64,000 nucleotides of DNA from JAAYYY01 sp964579295 (GTDB lineage: Bacteria > Chloroflexota > Anaerolineae > Promineifilales > Promineifilaceae): NCBI GenBank assembly GCA_964579295.1, contig CAZOGK010000007.1, positions 59,581 through 123,580 on the forward strand. Direction: 5' to 3'. Of the stretch, positions 44,730-53,130 are shown one piece after another. The position numbers and the translations under genes were made by a program. Every line of letters starts with the position of its first letter. Positions within the stretch are counted from its first letter, which is position 1. The notes below the pieces were generated by a model. It ran no database searches and was not told the DNA's origin. It saw only the letters and a list, made by a program, of their open reading frames with translations.

Positions 44730-46580
44730 GTGGCTGACGAGCTAACCAGCGCGGCGGCCGGCGCTAACGCTGCCAACAAGTCGGCCATCCACGAGCTGGA
44801 GACGCTGAACGAGATTGCCGGCGTCCTGAACAGCAGCGCCGATGCGCGCACGGCGCTGGAGCGGGCGCTCAGCCGGCTGATGGATCTTGTCGGCCTGGAG
44901 ACGGGCTGGATCTTCATCTACGATGAGCGCGAGACAGACCCGTGGTGGGGCAAGATGTTTGTGCTGGTCGCCCACCACAACATGCCGCCTGCGCTGGCAT
45001 TGGACAGCAGCACGGCCTGGCGGCGCAACTGCGAGTGCCAGACGCTCTGCCGCAAGGGCCAGCTTGACGCCGCCTATAACGAGGTGCAGTGCAGCCGGCT
45101 GGCAGCGGTCGAGGGCGACCGCCGTGACCTCAGCGTGCACGCTTCCACCCCGCTTCGCTCCAGCACGAACGAGGCGCTGGGCATCATGAACGTCGCCGCC
45201 CCCAGCTGGGAGGCTTTCAGCCCGCGCACCCTGGCCCTGCTCACCCACGTCGGCGGCCAAATGGGGGTGGCCCTGGAGCGCGCCCGCCTCTTTGACCTGA
45301 TGCAGGAGCGCCGCATCCACGAGCAGGCCTCGCTCTTAGACTTCTCGCGCAAGCTGCTCGGCCGGCTCGACCTCGACGACCTGCTGGACTTTCTGGTGGA
45401 GGAAGTCAGGCGCCTGCTGCAGCTGGACGCCTGCGCCGTCCTCTTGCCCGACGAGGAGGGACCGGACTACCTGCGCTTCTACGCCGCGGCCGGCTGGCTC
45501 TCTGATCCCGTGGCCGATAAGCGGCGCGTGCCCGCCGACGACCGCACCGGCTCCGGTCTTGCCATGCGCACGCAGGAGCCGGTCATCCTGGAACAGACCG
45601 GCAAGCAGGGGGCCGAGCCGTGGAATGCCGGCTGGCTGCCGGCCGAAGATTTCCAGAGCGCGGCCATGATCCCGCTTGTGGCTGACGGCCGCTCCATTGG
45701 CTCGCTAGTCGTCGATATGCGCCGCCCGCGCAAGTTCGAGGAGGAGGAAGTCCGCTACCTGCAGCTGATGGCTAACCAGGCAGCGCTGGCTATCGAGAAG
45801 GCCCGGCTGCACCATGAAGAAATTCAGCGGCACCGGCTGGAAGAAGAACTGGCCGTGGCCCGCCAGATTCAGCTCAGCCTGCTGCCGGCGGCGGCGCCGC
45901 AGGTTACGGGCTGGGACATCGCCACCCACTACGAGGCGGCGCAGCAGGTTGGCGGCGACTTTTACGATTTCTTCTGGGTAACGCGCTCGCAAGACGACGA
46001 GCGTCGCTTCGGTATGGTCATCGCCGACGTAACCGGCAAGGGCGTGCCGGCGGCGCTCTTCATGGCGATGACACGCACGACCATACGCAACGTCGCCAAC
46101 GGCGAACGCTCTCCGGCAGCAGCGCTGGAGCAGGCCAACCAGCTCCTGCTCAAGGATAGCCAGTCGGATCTCTTCCTGTCCGCCTTCTATGCGCTGCTGG
46201 AGCCGGATAGCGGCGAGCTGGTCTACTGCAATGCGGGCCATAACCCCCCGCTGCTGTTCCGCCCGGCCGACGGCGACTTCTGCCCCTTGACGAGCAGCGG
46301 CCTTGTCCTCGGCGTCCTGCCGGACATTACCCTGCCGGGAGGCCGCCTGGCGGTCGCGCCTGGCGACTTTCTGATCTTGTATACCGATGGCATCACCGAG
46401 GCGGTAAACGCCGCTATGGAGGAGTTCGGCATCGAGGGGCTGCAGGCGGCGGTAGCCTCCCGTGCCGGCGGCAGCGCGCAGGAGATGGTGGATGCCGTGA
46501 TGGCCGCCATCCATGAGTTTGCCGGCGACAGCCCGATGGCGGATGACCTCACCCTGGTGGTAGCGCGCCGGCTGCCCTGA
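44730..46580 (+). CDS. GAF-GAF-PP2C (RsbU/SpoIIE-type) protein phosphatase
   Basis: A 616-residue signalling phosphatase. GAF domain 1 (about 25-190), GAF domain 2 (about 215-370), a short coiled linker (EELAVARQIQLSLLP) and a C-terminal SpoIIE-type PP2C domain with GGDFYDFFWV, IADVTGKGVPAALFMA, NAGHNPPLL and LYTDGITEA. Such phosphatases usually act on anti-sigma-factor antagonists; none is encoded nearby. GAF 1 carries Cys101, Cys103, Cys107 and Cys121 in a C-x-C-x3-C-x13-C array, suggesting a metal or redox sensor. GTG 44730 is preferred over TTG 44724. Confidence 0.88.
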   Translation: MADELTSAAAGANAANKSAIHELETLNEIAGVLNSSADARTALERALSRLMDLVGLETGWIFIYDERETDPWWGKMFVLVAHHNMPPALALDSSTAWRRNCECQTLCRKGQLDAAYNEVQCSRLAAVEGDRRDLSVHASTPLRSSTNEALGIMNVAAPSWEAFSPRTLALLTHVGGQMGVALERARLFDLMQERRIHEQASLLDFSRKLLGRLDLDDLLDFLVEEVRRLLQLDACAVLLPDEEGPDYLRFYAAAGWLSDPVADKRRVPADDRTGSGLAMRTQEPVILEQTGKQGAEPWNAGWLPAEDFQSAAMIPLVADGRSIGSLVVDMRRPRKFEEEEVRYLQLMANQAALAIEKARLHHEEIQRHRLEEELAVARQIQLSLLPAAAPQVTGWDIATHYEAAQQVGGDFYDFFWVTRSQDDERRFGMVIADVTGKGVPAALFMAMTRTTIRNVANGERSPAAALEQANQLLLKDSQSDLFLSAFYALLEPDSGELVYCNAGHNPPLLFRPADGDFCPLTSSGLVLGVLPDITLPGGRLAVAPGDFLILYTDGITEAVNAAMEEFGIEGLQAAVASRAGGSAQEMVDAVMAAIHEFAGDSPMADDLTLVVARRLP

Positions 46581-46609
46581 GCTCGCCAACCATACGCTGC
46601 GGAGATTCT

Positions 46610-47908
46610 ATGCCTGACACTGCATACCCCGGTCCCGAATCAATCCATCGCCAGCTCCTGTCCAATGGCATCACCGTCCTCGTCTACGAGAATTTTGCCG
46701 CCGCCTCGGTCGTCGTCGAGGGCTATCTACGGGCGGGGGCGCTGGCCGAGAGCCGCGACCAGGCCGGGTTGGCCGACTTCGTGGCCTCCACCCTGCTGCG
46801 CGGCAGCGAGCACCATAGCTTCTCCGCCATCTACGAGGCGCTGGAATCAGTCGGCGCCAGCCTCGACTTCAGCGCCGGGCGGCACGTTACTGAGTTTTCC
46901 GGGGGCGCCCTCGCCGAGGATCTTGATCTACTCCTCGACTTGCTCTCCGATGCCATCCGCCATCCCACCTTTCCCGCCGAGGAAGTAGAGCAGGTTCGCG
47001 GCGAGATTCTGACGGGGCTGCAGATCCGCGCCAACGATACACGCCAGATGGCCGGCCTGCGCTTCCGCGAGCTGCTCTATCCCGAACACCCATATGGCGC
47101 CAGTGTCTACGGCTACCCGCAGACGATTACGGCGCTGACCCCGGCCGATCTTGTCTCGTTTCATCGCCAGCGCTACGGGCCGCAGGGGATGGCAGTCATC
47201 GTCGTCGGCGCCGTGAAGGCTGAAGATGCCGTGCGCCGCGTGGAAGCGGCGCTGGGCGACTGGCGCAATGATGCTTATCTGCCGCTGCCCCAGGTGCCGC
47301 CGGCATCGCGCCCGGTGGTGACTATCGAGGATTACGTGGCGCTGCCCAACAAGACGCAGTCAGACCTGGTAATGGGGCTGCCCGGCCCGGCGCGCGCGGC
47401 CGACGATTATCTCGACCTGAGCCTGGCGAACACTGTCCTCGGCGTCTTCGGCATGATGGGCCGCCTGGGCAGCAACGTGCGCGAGGAACAAGGGCTTGCC
47501 TACTACGTCTACAGCCAGCTTAACGGCGGCCTGGGGCCGGCGCCCTGGTACGTGGCGACGGGCGTCGCGCCTGATCACGTGCAACAGGCGCGCGCCAGCA
47601 TTCTCGACGAAATTGCCAGGATGCAGAACGAGCTGGTAGACGCCGACGAGCTGGCCGACAACAAAACCTACCGTACCGGCTCGCTCCCGGTTAGCCTGGA
47701 GACCAACGATGGCCTGGCCAGCATCATCGGCGATATGGAGCTGCTGGAGCTCGGGCTCGACTACCTGCAGCGCTTCCCGGGGCTGATTGAAGCAATTACG
47801 CCCGAGCGCATCCAGGCAGCGGCGCAGAAATACTGGAGCACGACGCAGATCGCGGTCGCCGTCGCCGGCCCGCCGCAGCCTGGCCAACCGCCGGTGGAGG
47901 GCGCCTAG
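46610..47908 (+). CDS. M16 family peptidase-like, non-catalytic partner subunit
   Basis: A 432-residue M16-fold protein. The zinc motif is degenerate (where HxxEH is expected there is GLADFVASTLLRG), but the R/Y substrate-binding pair of the C-terminal half is kept (SNVREEQGLAYYVYS, Arg291 and Tyr298). It probably forms a heterodimer with the product of 43374-44666. Its stop directly abuts the acpS start codon. Confidence 0.88.
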   Translation: MPDTAYPGPESIHRQLLSNGITVLVYENFAAASVVVEGYLRAGALAESRDQAGLADFVASTLLRGSEHHSFSAIYEALESVGASLDFSAGRHVTEFSGGALAEDLDLLLDLLSDAIRHPTFPAEEVEQVRGEILTGLQIRANDTRQMAGLRFRELLYPEHPYGASVYGYPQTITALTPADLVSFHRQRYGPQGMAVIVVGAVKAEDAVRRVEAALGDWRNDAYLPLPQVPPASRPVVTIEDYVALPNKTQSDLVMGLPGPARAADDYLDLSLANTVLGVFGMMGRLGSNVREEQGLAYYVYSQLNGGLGPAPWYVATGVAPDHVQQARASILDEIARMQNELVDADELADNKTYRTGSLPVSLETNDGLASIIGDMELLELGLDYLQRFPGLIEAITPERIQAAAQKYWSTTQIAVAVAGPPQPGQPPVEGA

Positions 47909-48271
47909 ATGCTGGCGGCCGGCGTTGATATGGTCGAGATTGAGCGCCTGGCGCGCGCCGGGCAGCGGCATGGCGCGCGCTTTGACGAGCGCTTTTTTAC
48001 CCCGCAGGAGCTGGCCTATTGCCAGGGCAGGGCGGATCGCCTGGCGGCGCGTTTTGCCGCCAAAGAGGCCGTCGCCAAAGCGCTGGGCACCGGCATCGGC
48101 GACGTGCGTTGGGCCGATATCGAAGTCGTCACGGACGAGCGGGGCCGCCCTCGCCTGCTGCTGCACAATGAAGCGGCCCGGCTGGCGGCCGAGTTGGGCC
48201 TGAAGGAATGGGCTATCAGCCTCTCCCACACGGCCACCCATGCCATTGCCCTGGCCGTCGCCACGGGATGA
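47909..48271 (+). CDS. acpS: Holo-[acyl-carrier-protein] synthase
   Basis: A 120-residue phosphopantetheinyl transferase that activates acyl carrier protein. The Mg-binding Asp is in GVDMVEIERLARA, the Glu-Lys pair in RFAAKEAVAKALGTGI, and the C-terminal SLSHTATHAIALAVA motif is complete. The ATG begins on the base after the M16 stop, so it is translated with that operon. Confidence 0.94.
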   Translation: MLAAGVDMVEIERLARAGQRHGARFDERFFTPQELAYCQGRADRLAARFAAKEAVAKALGTGIGDVRWADIEVVTDERGRPRLLLHNEAARLAAELGLKEWAISLSHTATHAIALAVATG

Positions 48272-48403
48272 AGCCGTGGTAGGTGTAGCTTATGAGGCTT
48301 AATAGCCGGTACTGGCGAACGACCGAAGTCGTAACCGCGAAAGGCGTCATTGTAGTAACGAATTTATTCGTTCTGAAGTCGCAGCAACCTGCGGCGTCGT
48401 TGT

Positions 48404-48409
48404 TATAAT
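48404..48409 (+). promoter_or_regulatory. Extended -10 promoter for the alpha/beta hydrolase gene
   Basis: TGTTATAAT gives a TGn-TATAAT extended -10. A hairpin-forming palindrome AACGAATTTATTCGTT (48357-48372) lies just upstream and may be part of a dispersed repeat. Confidence 0.5.
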
Positions 48410-48463
48410 GAAACATGAAGACTCACACGTTGGCAGCCGGTAGCCGGCTGCCCGGAGGTATAG

Positions 48464-49228
48464 ATGGCCGTCTGGACCGCCAGCGATAATACTGCCATCA
48501 ACTACGAGCTGCTCGGCCAGAGTCAGGGCCAGACGCTCTTGCTGCTGCCCGGCCTGCTCGGCGCGCTCAGCCAGTGGCGGCGCTTTGCCCCGGCGCTGGC
48601 CCCCCACTACCGCCTGCTGCTGGTGGACCTGCGCGGGCATGGCCGCTCCGAGAACCGGGCCGCCACGCTGGAGCCGGAGCGTATGGTGGCGGACATCGGC
48701 GAGCTGCTCGACTACCTCGGCATCGAGCGCGCGCACGTGGCTGGCTACAGCCTGGGCGGTTACCTGGGGCTGATGCTGCACCTCAGCCAGCCGCGGCGCG
48801 TGCCGACCCTGCTCATGCACGCGACCAAGTTTTACTGGAACGAAGAGGCTGTCGGCCACATGCGGCGCCAGCTTGATCCCGATAGCCTGGCCGAGAAAGT
48901 CCCCAGCTATGCCAACCAGCTGGCTCTGGAGCACGGCGCCAACCGCTGGCGCCGTCTGGTGCGCCAAGCGGGCGATCTCGTCGCCCGGCTCGCCGACGAG
49001 GGCCTTACCGAGGGCATGGCCCACCGCGCCCAGATTCCCGTCCTGGTGAGCGTGGGCGACCGCGACGAGATGATCCCTCTGGCCGAGGCGCAGCGGCTGA
49101 GCCGCGTCTTCCCCCAGGGCGGGCTGCTCGTCCTGCCCAACGTGCACCATCCGCTGGCCTCGGCGCCCGACGTGCCGCTGCTGCCGGCGATGCAGACCTT
49201 TCACCAGGAAGGAGCCGGTACCCGCTAA
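48464..49228 (+). CDS. Alpha/beta-fold hydrolase
   Basis: A 254-residue esterase/lipase-like enzyme. The oxyanion region is LLLLPGLLGALSQW, the nucleophile elbow GYSLGG (Ser about 94), the acid likely the Asp in VGDRDEMIP, and the His in NVHHPLA. RGHGRSE is typical of the family. Substrate unknown. It is 3 bp from the next gene. Confidence 0.85.
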   Translation: MAVWTASDNTAINYELLGQSQGQTLLLLPGLLGALSQWRRFAPALAPHYRLLLVDLRGHGRSENRAATLEPERMVADIGELLDYLGIERAHVAGYSLGGYLGLMLHLSQPRRVPTLLMHATKFYWNEEAVGHMRRQLDPDSLAEKVPSYANQLALEHGANRWRRLVRQAGDLVARLADEGLTEGMAHRAQIPVLVSVGDRDEMIPLAEAQRLSRVFPQGGLLVLPNVHHPLASAPDVPLLPAMQTFHQEGAGTR

Positions 49229-49231
49229 CCC

Positions 49232-50086
49232 ATGACTGGACGAAGATTACTGGCAGTTCTGGCCCATCCGGACGATGAATCGTTTGGGCCGGGCGGAACA
49301 CTGGCGCGCTACGCCGCCGAAGGGGTAGAGGTCCACATTGCCATCGCCACCGATGGCGCGGCCGGTTCGGTCGTCTCCGAATTTGAGGAGCAGCGGGCGC
49401 GGCTGGCCGAAGTGCGGCGGCAAGAGCTGGAAGCGGCAGTGACCGTGCTTGGCGCGCAGCTTCACCTGCTCAATTACCGCGATTCCGGCTACATTGGCGA
49501 CCCGGCCAACGAGCATCCCGAAGCCTTTGCCAATGTGGACGAAACGGAGGTAACCGGGCGCATCGTGCAGCTCATCCGCGCCATCCGGCCGCAGGTGGTG
49601 CTGACGCACGACGAAACCGGCGGCTACTATCACCCCGACCATATCATGGCCCACAAGATTACCAGCCGCGCCTTCTATGCGGCCCCCTATCCGGAGCAAT
49701 ATTCGCACATCGGTCCCGCCCCCTACCAGCCGCAGCGCCTCTATTACACGGCGATTCCGCAGCGCTGGTTCAAGCTGTTTGCCGTTATCATGCGGCTGCG
49801 CGGGCAGGACCCTACCCGGCTGGGGCGCAACCAGGACATCGACATGACCCGGGTCGGCCATCCGATTTCCCAGCTGAACACTCGCCTCAATATCTTCCGC
49901 TACTGGGAGGTCAAGCGCGACGCCAGCGCCCAGCACCGCAGCCAGGGCGGCGGCGGATTTGGCAACGCTTTCCCTATCTGGCTGCAGAAGCGCCTCTTTC
50001 AGACCGAATATTTCATCCGCGCGCACCCGCCGGCCGCCGACAGCGGCATCGATCGCGACCTTTTCGCCGGCGTTGTCGCCGACTAG
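49232..50086 (+). CDS. PIG-L/LmbE family zinc deacetylase
   Basis: A 284-residue enzyme. Zinc-site motifs AHPDDESFGPGGTLAR at the N-terminus and THDETGGYYHPDHIMAH in the middle are intact, as in MshB/BshB-type N-acetylglucosamine deacetylases. It follows the hydrolase gene by 3 bp. A thiol-related role is possible but nothing nearby supports it. Confidence 0.88.
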   Translation: MTGRRLLAVLAHPDDESFGPGGTLARYAAEGVEVHIAIATDGAAGSVVSEFEEQRARLAEVRRQELEAAVTVLGAQLHLLNYRDSGYIGDPANEHPEAFANVDETEVTGRIVQLIRAIRPQVVLTHDETGGYYHPDHIMAHKITSRAFYAAPYPEQYSHIGPAPYQPQRLYYTAIPQRWFKLFAVIMRLRGQDPTRLGRNQDIDMTRVGHPISQLNTRLNIFRYWEVKRDASAQHRSQGGGGFGNAFPIWLQKRLFQTEYFIRAHPPAADSGIDRDLFAGVVAD

Positions 50087-50100
50087 CGCGCCGCCGTCCC

Positions 50101-51447
50101 CTAGAGCGGGCAGGCATCCTCGGCCGTCAGGCTGGGGTTGCCGTAGCCCATATCTTCCAGCGGGTTGGTTGGGCCGGCTTCGGCGGCCAGGAAGCTGGTC
50201 ACGCTGCTGCAGGCGCCGGGAAGATTGTTGCCGTTCTGCTGCCAGGTCTCGATGAGCAGGCCGGCGGCGTCGGCGAAAGAGGAATTGGGATACTCCTCCT
50301 GCAGCCAGTTGCGCCAGCGCGTCGCTTCCGTGATATCCCCCTGCAGCAAAGGCAGCAAGGCCAGCCGGAAGCCGGCAAACTGCCGCGTGGCCGCCCGCAC
50401 CTGCTCCACGGTGTAGGCATAATCAACTTCTTGCAGCGCCGGATCGACGATGACCGACTCGTAGAGCGTGCGGGCGGCAGCGTACTCTTCGTCGGCAAAG
50501 GCGTCGTTGGCATTGTAGAGACGGTGGAAGCGGTAGCCGGTATCTTCCCACTCGCGGTCCGCCAGCACGATGTTCGCGCCATCCCAGGCCCAGACCTCGC
50601 GGTAGGGACGCTGAATGCCGGCGCCGGCCGAACCGATCAGCCCGCCGCCGATAACCAGGTCGGGCAGCTCGTCGTCGGTTGCGTCTGCCAGCTCCTCCTC
50701 CTCCACCGTGGGCATGCTGATGAAGGCGGTCAGCTCCGCCAGCGCCTCATCCTCAATGACGACGACGCTGCGGATCGGGCCGCCATGAGCGCTGACAATC
50801 TGGTAATTGTTGTAGCAGGTGTGCGCGCCGCAGGTGACAAACATCAGGACGGCGTCGTCGCGCTCGTCGCCGGTCATGTCCACAAGCTCGACCAGCACGG
50901 GCATCCCGCCAAATGGATCGCCGCCTTCTTGCTCCTGCATCTGATAGGCAACGCCCGCCGCGCTGACAATCCAGAAATCACCCGGCGGCCCCTGCACGCT
51001 GCCGCTGGCGCCGGGATCGGGCGTCGGCTCGCGGTAGAGGGCAAGCAGCCACTCGTCTGGCGCGGCGCCGTCCAGGTCGGCGGCGGCGCAGGCGCCGCCC
51101 GGCGCCATCCATGCCGCCGTGCGCAAGACAGTACAGAGCGCGTCCAGCTCCGGCTGCGCGCTGTAAGCCTGGCCGAGCCAGCCAGCCAGTGCGGCGGCGT
51201 CCTGCGGCGGCTCGCCCAGCTCGGCCAGGGAAGCGGGCGCAGTACCGGTCGCCGTGACCACACCCGTCGGGGCGCCAATGGGCGTCATAGCCGGGTCGGC
51301 CGTGCCCTCGACAGGGACAGCTGTGCCCAGGTCGGTGGGCGGCGGCCCAATGGTCGGCGCGGGTTCCAGCATCTGGTCGACGAAGTTGCAGGCCAGCGCC
51401 GGCAGCGCCAGGAGGATTATCAGCAGTAAAATCGGTCGCGCTTTCAT
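50101..51447 (-). CDS. Lipoprotein of unknown function
   Basis: 448 residues. The N-terminal signal MKARPILLLIILLALPALAC has a lipobox LPALAC (Cys about 20). A Pro/Thr-rich linker precedes a globular region with LDLDGAAPDEWLLALYREP and several tight beta-rich segments (DMTGDERDDAVLMFVTCG). The C-terminal half contains helix-loop repeats (EYAAARTLYESVIVDPALQ ... ITEATRWRNWLQEEYP) that look tetratricopeptide-like. The family is not recognised. Faces convergently into the PIG-L gene. Confidence 0.75.
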   Translation of the reverse strand: MKARPILLLIILLALPALACNFVDQMLEPAPTIGPPPTDLGTAVPVEGTADPAMTPIGAPTGVVTATGTAPASLAELGEPPQDAAALAGWLGQAYSAQPELDALCTVLRTAAWMAPGGACAAADLDGAAPDEWLLALYREPTPDPGASGSVQGPPGDFWIVSAAGVAYQMQEQEGGDPFGGMPVLVELVDMTGDERDDAVLMFVTCGAHTCYNNYQIVSAHGGPIRSVVVIEDEALAELTAFISMPTVEEEELADATDDELPDLVIGGGLIGSAGAGIQRPYREVWAWDGANIVLADREWEDTGYRFHRLYNANDAFADEEYAAARTLYESVIVDPALQEVDYAYTVEQVRAATRQFAGFRLALLPLLQGDITEATRWRNWLQEEYPNSSFADAAGLLIETWQQNGNNLPGACSSVTSFLAAEAGPTNPLEDMGYGNPSLTAEDACPL

Positions 51448-51508
51448 TGGTACTTACACTCTCTGTTCCCCAGGCAGCTCACCAGTGTCGGCCCCACCGG
51501 GGGCGGGC

Positions 51509-52456
51509 CTAGAAGGCAAGCGAGGCCACCAGCAGGTTGAGGGCGGTTGCCATCTCGCTGCGCCCCGTCTTGACGCCAACGTCAATATCCAGCAGGTGAG
51601 CGTAAATTTGCTCCAGCTGGTCCAGGCGAAAGCGCTGGCTTTGCTGGTGCAGCTTGCCGGCGACAAAAGAATGGATGCGCAGGCGCTGGGCGATAGCCGG
51701 CGGGCGCAGCCCCTCTTCGCTCAGCTCCCGAATCTGCAGCAGCAGGCGGAACTGGCGCACCACCATGGCAAAGAGATAGAACGGGTCGGCCCCCTCGGCC
51801 AGCTTCTGGCTGAGCAGCGTCGCCGCCTGCTGCCCATTGCGATTGCCCAGGGCGTCCACCAGCTCAAAGATACTGGCCTCGGCCACGTGCGGGCAGAGCA
51901 GGGCGACATCGTCTACTTCGACCGTCTCGCCGGCGCAGTACAACACCAGCTTTTCGATTTCGTTGTCAAGCAGAGCCAGGTCATTGCCGACATTGACCGC
52001 CAGGCTGTAAATGGCTTGCGGCGTGGCCTGGCCCCCGTGTCGCTCCAGCCGCTGCTCAATCCAGCGGTTGAGCGCGGCGCCTTCGGGCCGGCTGAATTGC
52101 CGCGTGTAGCCCGACTCAGACTCCTCTGCCAGGCGCAGCAGCCGGTGGTTGCTGCGCAGCGCCTGCGATTCGAGGAAGATGAGGCGCGTCGTCTGCGGTA
52201 GCTGCGGCAGATAGTCGAGAAGCTTGTCCACCAGCTCCCGTCCGCCCGCAGCCAGCATTTCTTCGACGATGACCAGCCGCACGGGGGCCAGGAAGGGAAC
52301 GACATCGCACACCTCGCGCAGCCCGGTAAAGGTAGCCGTCGCCGGCAGGCGCGTCGTATTCAGCTCCAACAGAGACGGATCGCCGAGCCGGCCCAGCAGC
52401 TCCGCCAGCGTTTCTCGCTGCGAAAAGGGATCGTCCCCGTGGAAGATGTAGAACAT
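51509..52456 (-). CDS. holA: DNA polymerase III delta subunit
   Basis: A clamp-loader subunit of 315 residues. FYIFHGDDPFSQRETLAEL at the N-terminus is the degenerate AAA+ start, followed by RLVIVEEMLAAG, LIFLESQALR, LAVNVGNDLALLDNEIEKL and a C-terminal collar LDIDVGVKTGRSEMATALNLL. Length and motifs fit HolA well. Confidence 0.88.
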   Translation of the reverse strand: MFYIFHGDDPFSQRETLAELLGRLGDPSLLELNTTRLPATATFTGLREVCDVVPFLAPVRLVIVEEMLAAGGRELVDKLLDYLPQLPQTTRLIFLESQALRSNHRLLRLAEESESGYTRQFSRPEGAALNRWIEQRLERHGGQATPQAIYSLAVNVGNDLALLDNEIEKLVLYCAGETVEVDDVALLCPHVAEASIFELVDALGNRNGQQAATLLSQKLAEGADPFYLFAMVVRQFRLLLQIRELSEEGLRPPAIAQRLRIHSFVAGKLHQQSQRFRLDQLEQIYAHLLDIDVGVKTGRSEMATALNLLVASLAF

Positions 52457-52466
52457 GGCGGTGAGC

Positions 52467-53048
52467 TTAGCCGGCCGTCTCGACCCGGTAGGCGCGCACC
52501 TGCAGATCTTTGCCCGGCGTCAGCAACAGCTGGAAGAGGCGGGTCACCAGGGACGGGTTGATGCGCCGGACGCGGACCACGACCAGGTTGCCCAGATCGC
52601 CGTCAGTGGTCACTTTTTCTTGCAGCGCCATACCTACCGGCCGCGACAGGATGAGGCTGAGCACGCCGGCAAGAATGGCGCCGGGCAGGCCGTTGACGAA
52701 GACGTTCAGGTCCATTGTGCGCCGGCCCTGGCGGCGCTGCTCCAGGCCAAAGGCCGTCTGCGAGGCAAGCGCCCCCATCGCCGCCGTCGTCAGCAAGACG
52801 GTGCCACAGTTGGGATGGACGGCGAGATGATGCTGGCCCCCTTTCATCCGGCGATACGCCTCGTCGACAGCCGCGCGCACCTGCTCCTCGCTGATGTCGC
52901 CATAGATGTTGAGGTAGAAGCCGCGATGGTTTGAGTTACCCTGCGCGCTGAAATTCTTGTGCTGCTCGCTGAGCATGTGAATCGTGGCATGCTCCAACGC
53001 ATGATTACGGCGAATCCGGCTCAGCTGATAACTAACTCGATTTAACAT
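52467..53048 (-). CDS. DUF6391 domain protein
   Basis: 193 residues. RIRRNHALEHATIHML, HHLAVHPNCGTVLLTT and two hydrophobic stretches (about 85-105 and 120-140) match a conserved family found mainly in Cyanobacteria and Chloroflexota; its function is not known. The His-rich segments could bind metal. It lies 10 bp upstream of holA in the same orientation. Confidence 0.7.
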   Translation of the reverse strand: MLNRVSYQLSRIRRNHALEHATIHMLSEQHKNFSAQGNSNHRGFYLNIYGDISEEQVRAAVDEAYRRMKGGQHHLAVHPNCGTVLLTTAAMGALASQTAFGLEQRRQGRRTMDLNVFVNGLPGAILAGVLSLILSRPVGMALQEKVTTDGDLGNLVVVRVRRINPSLVTRLFQLLLTPGKDLQVRAYRVETAG

Positions 53049-53130
53049 AATGTCTCCGTATCGCTCTCATTCGCTACCGGCTTGTTATAACATGAATAAG
53101 CCGGGCGGTACACTCACCCTTCACTCCCGC

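Noticed and set aside
48357..48372. AACGAATTTATTCGTT as an interspersed repeat
   Set aside because: Only one copy in the window, so its repetitive nature cannot be shown here.
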